64,000 bases of DNA. Origin: Gigaspora margarita. Taxonomy: Eukaryota; Glomeromycota; Glomeromycetes; Diversisporales; Gigasporaceae. The notes below the pieces were generated by a model. That model searched no databases. It was not told the origin of the DNA and worked only from the letters and a program-made list of their open reading frames with translations. A program made the translations under genes and the position numbers. Every line of letters starts with the position of its first letter. Position 1 is the stretch's first letter. The stretch covers positions 62,001 through 126,000 of the forward strand of contig WTPW01001578.1 of NCBI GenBank assembly GCA_009809945.1. The letters are read 5' to 3'. Positions 58,627 through 64,000 of this stretch are shown piece by piece.

Positions 58627-58909
58627 TAGGGTTTTGCAATTTCATTTGATTTGATTTGATTTGAACAAATATTTGAACTCAAATAAATTCAAATCCAAGA
58701 TTTTTAAATCAAATCAAATTCAAATTGGCAATATTTGATTTGATTTGATCAAATATTTGATTTGATTTGCAAATTTATATTAAAAGTTCAAATTCAAATC
58801 AAATTCAAATTCAGTATTCAAATTCAAATCAAATGCAAATCCAGAATTTCAAATCAAATCAAATTCAAATAAGCAAAATATTTGATTTGGTTTGAATTTG
58901 AGAAACCCT
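58627..58909. mobile_element. 283-bp ATTTGA-word element, copy 2
   Basis: Begins TAGGGTTTTGCAATTTC and ends GAATTTGAGAAACCCT as at 20808-21092, and the interior is again a mosaic of 'atttgatttga' and 'caaatcaaattcaaat'. Flanks TCTGTACAG and ACTATGCAG agree at 6 of 9 positions, consistent with a decayed 9-bp duplication. Confidence 0.78.
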
Positions 58910-58953
58910 ACTATGCAGGCCTGCATTATAGCTAATATGTCCCAATTGCTAAC

Positions 58954-59389
58954 TAGTGTTCTACAAAAAAGAATCTGAATGGATCTGAATGGATCTGTAT
59001 TTTTAATGGGTATGAATGTAGTATTTCACAAAAGGTACTATAGCTAGAAACTGTACATGTAATTAATATGAAAAATATACTACTAGCTACAGGCTTCACT
59101 TATCTCTTACATGTATCTGTAGCAAGTAGCAGTTCTTCAAACTTACTATACAAATCAGATCCAGATCCAGGCCCAGATCTAGATTTGGTTTGTATAGCAA
59201 GTTTGAAGGACTACTACTAGCTACAGACACATGTAGGAAACAAGTAAAACCTGTTGCTAGTAGTGTATATTTCATATTAATTATATGTACAGTTTTAGTT
59301 CTAGTACCTTTTGTAAAATGTTACATTCATATACATTAAAAATACCAGATCCATTTGGATCTATTCAGATCCTTTTTTGCAAAGCGCTA
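58954..59389. mobile_element. 436-bp hAT-like non-autonomous element
   Basis: Ends TAGTGTTCTACAAAAAAG and, in complement, TAGCGCTTTGCAAAAAAGG fit the hAT style (YAGxG...GCAAA). Flanking 8-bp copies TTGCTAAC (58946-58953) and TTACTAAC (59390-59397) match at 7 of 8. The arms continue inward ('aatctgaatggatctg', 'gtagcaagtagcag') to a centre near 59170 with 'agatccagatccaggc'. Non-coding. Confidence 0.78.
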
Positions 59390-59654
59390 TTACTAACTTT
59401 CAAAGATTTCTAATATATTACTACCTTTCAAACTATTTTGCCTATACAGAGTCCATTTCTAATTGCAGATATAAATCTTTTGTCTATCTATTATTATTAA
59501 CAAAAATTCTATATTGCAATTCTAAATTAGCAGTTAATTAATTCTACTTTATATGCACTTTTTTATATTACAAACCTATAGTATTTCCAATTATGATTAA
59601 TAGCTAACTCTAATAAAACTAGATGAATTGATTATAGCATATTCTTGTTTAGCT

Positions 59655-60260
59655 ATTTTTTTTAATTTCTTTGGGCGTACACCCAAAGCCACAATTGGCA
59701 GTCTTTTTATTAAGGTCATTGGTCATGTGGACCTAACAAGGTCCTACATTTGTACATTTGTAATGATCTACATATATGTGCATCTATTACTATTTTCAAT
59801 TTCTACTGTGGCTAACTGGTACTAAGCCATCCTATTTTATTTTAGCCAAACTTAATTAGCTGACCCATTTACTACTGGAGGATTTAACCAGAACTGTCCA
59901 AGTAATGTATGAGTATAAATGCACTGATGGTATTCAGATTTGACCAGATATATTCCTCATTCCAATTTTTCTAGAAGTTTTTTTTCCTCTGAGACTGAAA
60001 AAATCTATTACAAGCTAGAAGCCCATTAGAGCAGATTACTCGACATCTATCTGAATTGTCCAAAGAGCCTTGATTCTAAGCCAAGCCTGAGATGTAGCTG
60101 AGCCATCCAAACATGGTCCTAGCATCCTAATTCAGGTCATCCTTCACATGATCGTGTGTAGTTAATTTTTTGCCATTCATAAAACTTGAACTGGCAACCT
60201 TATGTTTGGAACAGTTAATGTTCTGAGAGCGCAACCACTACGCTATTGACCTGCAGGACA
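59655..60260 (-). mobile_element. tRNA-headed SINE, family 2, minus strand
   Basis: Reverse-complement of the element at 54075-54681. The head at about 60260 has 'gcaggtcaatagcgtagtgg' (A box) and 'gttgccagttcaagtttt' (B box region, near 60185-60205); the tail at 59655-59670 ends in an A-run. The flanking duplication is unclear. The open frame at 59628-59825 is not a gene. Confidence 0.75.
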
Positions 60261-60859
60261 GTTATTTTTTTAATTTGTTGACTTATATTAATTTAAAAAT
60301 TGAACTCAATTAAATTTAAATTTTTTGAATAATTTAATAAATTTTATTGCAATTAGCAGAAAGGTGTGCTATTATGAAAATTATAGAAAATTGAATAATT
60401 ATCTAATTTTACAAATATTAATAAATATAGAGATATATTAGAAAATATAACTAATTGAAAGACAAACTAGAATTCCTAAAATTTGACTTGATTATTATTA
60501 CAAATATAATGGATCACATCTTTTTGCAAAGTGCTATAATATAATTTTTTACCAAATTTCTAGATTAGATATATCAGATCTAAGTCAGTATTTTGCTGAG
60601 TTCTTAGTAGTATATATACTAGTAAAATATATTGAAATATAGTAAAATAAATTTGTTGCTATTGGTAAAATTAGTAAAATTAATTTTTTTAGCATCTATA
60701 GTTAGTACTCTATTACTAAAAAATTTAATTTTTTATCAATTTTATTAATAATAAACTTTTATTATAATTACTAATTTTGGATAAAGTATTATAGTTCTAA
60801 GAGTAAGAAAAAAGTTCTGAAGAACTGAACTAACTTTATGAGTACTACAAATAAATAGT
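60261..60859. other. Non-coding spacer
   Basis: AT-rich. 'tctttttgcaaagtgctata' at 60520 resembles the hAT-like terminus at 59389, so a truncated relative may lie here; the other end was not found. Confidence 0.35.
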
Positions 60860-61085
60860 GAAGCAGTTGAGATCAGTCAAGGTACAGAAGATTAGAGGGT
60901 TTAAATAGGCAATTTCTGTAGTTGAGTTGCAAATATGGTAGCTAGTATGAAACCTTTAGACAAACCACTTAAATTAAACTCTAAAAGTGTATGTATAGCT
61001 AGTTGTACTTTCATCCAAGTATGATTTTTGATGTGTAAATTGAATAAAACCTTGCTCCAAGTAGGCACTTAAGAGTAGGGGGTAT
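60860..61085 (+). mobile_element. 5'-truncated SINE, family 1
   Basis: Matches the 3' quarter of 32272-33244: 'gggtttaaataggcaattt', 'gaaacctttagacaaaccac', 'ctagttgtactttcatc' and a final 'ttgaataaaaccttgctcc'. The head is missing and divergence is higher than in the other two copies. Confidence 0.65.
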
Positions 61086-61150
61086 TTAGATCATTTATTA
61101 TATGATTTCAGTAGTACAATAAGATTTATATAGAAATTAAAAATGTGCTA

Positions 61151-61324
61151 CAGTATAACCCTGCAATAGTCATATGCCAAAATCAGATATTCTATGTGCC
61201 TATTGTGAGATTGTGACTAATGTGAGCAAGAATTTATATATAGAGTATATAGTTAAATAGAAGAATTGAGGTGACTATAGCAAGAATATGACTAATGTGA
61301 ATGTGACTATTGCATGTTATACTG
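61151..61324. mobile_element. 174-bp TA-flanked miniature element
   Basis: CAGTATAACCCTGCAATAGT (61151) and the complement, ending GACTATTGCATGTTATACTG (61324), are flanked by TA (61149-61150, 61325-61326). 'gactaatgtgagcaagaatt' and 'gcaagaatatgactaatgtg' mirror inside. Tc1/mariner-like termini. Confidence 0.85.
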
Positions 61325-61495
61325 TACTAATAAAACTTTTTATAGTTGTAATCAAATTTGACTAAAATTTTATAATATCTAGAACAAAATGCACATTATA
61401 TAATAGTAAAAATTTTAATAAAGTATATATTTAAAAAAATTAGACTTCTATATATTATAAAGTTTCCCTCAGTTGGCTCAAATTTCTCTCAGTTA

Positions 61496-61819
61496 CCATA
61501 TTTTACCAAAAATAAGCTACCTTTTTGGCCAAAAAGTTACACAAAAAACATGGGGGTAGCTTATTTTTGAATTGTTAAATTTTTTGAAAAATTGAAAATT
61601 ATACTAATGAAAGTTGTCCAAATGCTATGAAATTTTTACTGTAGATGTATTTCATTGTCCTAAACAACTTTACTTAATCACTTGTTAAGATTTACTTAGT
61701 AAAATAAAAACTTTAATATGTAGCGCCTGCTAACAATTTCTTTAAAAATTTTTAAAATTTTTCTGAAAATCTGGAGGGGTAGCTTCTTTTGGAGGTAGCT
61801 TATTTTTGGCACTATATGG
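61496..61819. mobile_element. 324-bp TA-flanked element with 'aaaaataagctacc' ends
   Basis: CCATATTTTACCAAAAATAA (61496) and the complement, ending GGCACTATATGG (61819), are flanked by TA (61494-61495, 61820-61821). The inner 'aaaataagctacct' and 'aaacaactttacttaatcac' match modules inside the Mutator-like elements, suggesting the latter absorbed elements of this kind. Confidence 0.8.
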
Positions 61820-61824
61820 TATAC

Positions 61825-62880
61825 AAACTAATTAATTTTATTGGTCGATTTTATATAATCATCATATGATTTTTGTAAACAACTTTTGACATCTAAAATT
61901 TAAATCATTATAACTTGATGAATATTTAACCAATTTTAATAATTTGCTATTTTAGAATTAGAAAAACATGCTCTATAATTTTATTTAATAGTTCAAAAAT
62001 GATTTGTTTAATAAATTTTTACAAAATTTTAAAAAGAATAAATCAATACCATGAATTTTATATGTAATTTGCAATTTGTATCCCCTACTTTTAAACCAAA
62101 AAAAAATAATAATTATTAATTTTGACTAAATACAGATTATAAAATCTGATTGGCCAATATTCATATTTACGTTTTTTAAATTTTCTATTAAAAATTCTAA
62201 AAGTTTGATAGCAAATAACTATTGATGCTAGTGCCAAATTTGAATAAAACAACTACCAAAATGTTTATCTTAATGAAACAATTTTAATAAGTACAAATAT
62301 ATTACTTATTGGTCTTTGGTTATATAATCATGACAAGGTATTTTATTTATAGTCATATTTCTATACAATTAATATAATATAGAATAATTCAAATTTGTCT
62401 AGATAGTACAAAAAAAGATTGTGGTTAGTTATATCATATGATCATAATAAGTATAATTTTTGTAAATGATTTATTAATACCTAATTTTTTATATACTTTT
62501 TTCAATAATATTTAACCAATTTAATAAATTTATATTATATGAATCAGAAAAATATATACTGCAACTTTTATTAAAACTTAAAATTAATTAAAAATTTTTT
62601 TTAATTTTTTTTTAAAAAATTTGTTATTAATTTTAAAGCATTATTTTATAGCAACTATCACTATAGTGACCCTATGATTAACCAATTAAAGTTGATATAT
62701 ATTCTTATTTTTTATTTTTTTAAAGTTTTTTTTTTATTTTAATTTATTTATTAATTTAATTTATTTTTTATTTTTTTTAAATTTAATTGATTTATTTTTT
62801 AGTTGAATACAAATATAAATAAAACAGATTAGAAAAACAGAATGAAAAATAGTATGAAATCAAGACAAAAACAGAATAAA
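61825..62880. other. Non-coding spacer
   Basis: Extremely AT-rich (62500-62820 is nearly pure A/T). At 62200-62330 a decayed 'caactaccaaaatgtttatct' segment resembles the fold-back arms at 55515 and 51950. No gene. Confidence 0.4.
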
Positions 62881-63895
62881 AATAGAATACAAATAGTGAT
62901 AAATGAACCCAAAACAATGGAAAAGCACACCAAAAAACAATAAAGAACTACTAAAGAACTTACAGAACACACTAAAAATAATAAAAAACTATATAAAAAA
63001 CTTACCAAAAGAACCCAAAGAGACAAAGAATTTATCTACCAAAAAATGCCAAAATTATTCACTAAAAAATGATAATGAAGAACTATTAAAGAACTTATAA
63101 ACTCACCAATAAAGAGACAAAGAATCAACTACTGAAAAATAATAAAATTACCTACTGAAAAATGACAAAAAAGCACTACTAAAGGACTTACAGAACCTAC
63201 TAACAAAGAAAGAAAGAACCTACTAACTAATAAATAACAAAATTATACCAAAAAATGATAAAGAAGAACTACTAAAGAACTTAAAGAACTTACTAATAAA
63301 GAGACAAAGAACCTACTAACCAAAAAATAACAAAATCACTCACTTAAAAATAATAAAGAACTATCAAGAACTTATAGAACCTACTAATGAGTGAGAAAGA
63401 ACCTACTCATTAAAAAATAACAAAATTACTCACTAAAAAATAACAAAATTACTCACTAAAAAATAACAAAGAGAAACTACTAAAGAACTTGAACCTACTA
63501 ATAAAGAGACAAAGAATCTACTCACAAAAAAAAAAATTACCTACTAAAAAATGATAAAGAAGAACTAACAAAAAATAATAAAGAGACAAAGAGCCTATCA
63601 CTAAACAATAACAAAATTGGCTACTGAAAAATAATGAAAAACCACTGAAGAACTTAAAGAACCCAATAACAAATAGAAAAAGAACCTACCTATTGAAAAA
63701 TAATAAAGAACCATTGAAGAACTTACAAACCCCACTGAAAATAACAAAGAACTACCAAAGAACTTGCCAAAAGAACTACTACAAATTGACAAGAACTTAC
63801 AAAACAAGAAAAAATAAAGAACCTATTTAAAAACTATAAAAAACAATGAACCTACTAAATTAACTATTAAAAATAACAAATTTACTAAAAGAGTG
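62881..63895. repeat. A-rich tandem array, unit about 80-115 bp
   Basis: 'aaagagacaaagaacctact', 'aaaaaataacaaaattac' and 'aaagaactactaaagaactt' recur in the same order, with 'gagacaaagaa'-type blocks near 63018, 63115, 63300, 63503 and 63582. Strand-asymmetric: G is rare on the plus strand relative to A and C. Open frames on both strands (62829-63100, 63601-63807) are by-products. Confidence 0.8.
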
Positions 63896-64000
63896 CACCA
63901 AATAACAACAGTTCTGAAACTCCAATAACAACTCTAGCAACAACTCTAGTACTAACTCTAGTGATAACACTAATAAAAATTCTAAATAACAACTAAAATA
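63896..64000 (+). repeat. Short AAC/TCT-type codon-like repeat at the window edge
   Basis: 'aacaactctagcaacaact' repeats read NNNSSNNSSTNSSDNTNKNS and then a stop. It may be the end of a low-complexity protein or simple-sequence DNA; cut by the window edge and by lack of context. Confidence 0.3.

Overview
The window looks like part of a very AT-rich, repeat-choked eukaryotic, most probably fungal, genome. Support for this is short GT-AG introns, a spliced secreted S41-family peptidase, interstitial TTAGGG-type repeats, poly(A)-tailed retroposons with long target duplications, and many nested DNA transposons. The style (Tnp2/CACTA relics, S41 peptidase, heavy AT bias) suggests an arbuscular mycorrhizal or related Mucoromycota fungus; that placement is inference. 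There is no bacterial-type operon structure. Two runs of N (14277-14491, 55840-56133) are assembly gaps.

Left part (1-22160): two successive copies of one composite layout: AT-rich tandem array, degraded Tnp2-type (CACTA/EnSpm) transposase relic on the minus strand, second array, then a multi-exon low-complexity partner gene on the plus strand, third array. Copy 1 is roughly 1-14036 and copy 2 roughly 14036-22160. Both are decayed and carry later insertions: a 3.65-kb element with a 9-bp target duplication (itself holding a poly(A)-tailed retrocopy and a 1.07-kb palindrome), TA-flanked miniature elements and an element built almost wholly of ATTTGA-like words.

Middle (22160-35330): a decayed minus-strand LINE with recognisable APE endonuclease and reverse transcriptase motifs, interrupted by two TA-flanked elements; two copies of a dispersed repeat, one of which received a palindrome and a ~1-kb tRNA-headed SINE (the other copy serves as an empty site); and unrecognised minus-strand coding relics.

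The one convincing intact host gene is at 35962-38300 (minus, six exons): a predicted secreted S41-family peptidase of about 579 aa. Its flanks (38300-46390) have less AT-biased patches, a palindromic 20-bp minisatellite, a possible Helitron end and several inverted-repeat elements.

Right part (46390-64000): a Russian-doll stack of mobile DNA: two tRNA-derived SINE families, further 9-bp-duplication elements (47980-49414, 50958-52916, 54921-58563) with GGACCC-type termini, large TA-flanked fold-back elements inside them, a TTA-flanked PIF/Harbinger-like element, an hAT-like element, further TA-flanked miniature elements, and a 1-kb A-rich tandem array at the end. The nesting gives an explicit relative chronology of insertions. 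All coordinates and splice models were read by eye; family names for non-coding elements rest on termini and target duplications only.
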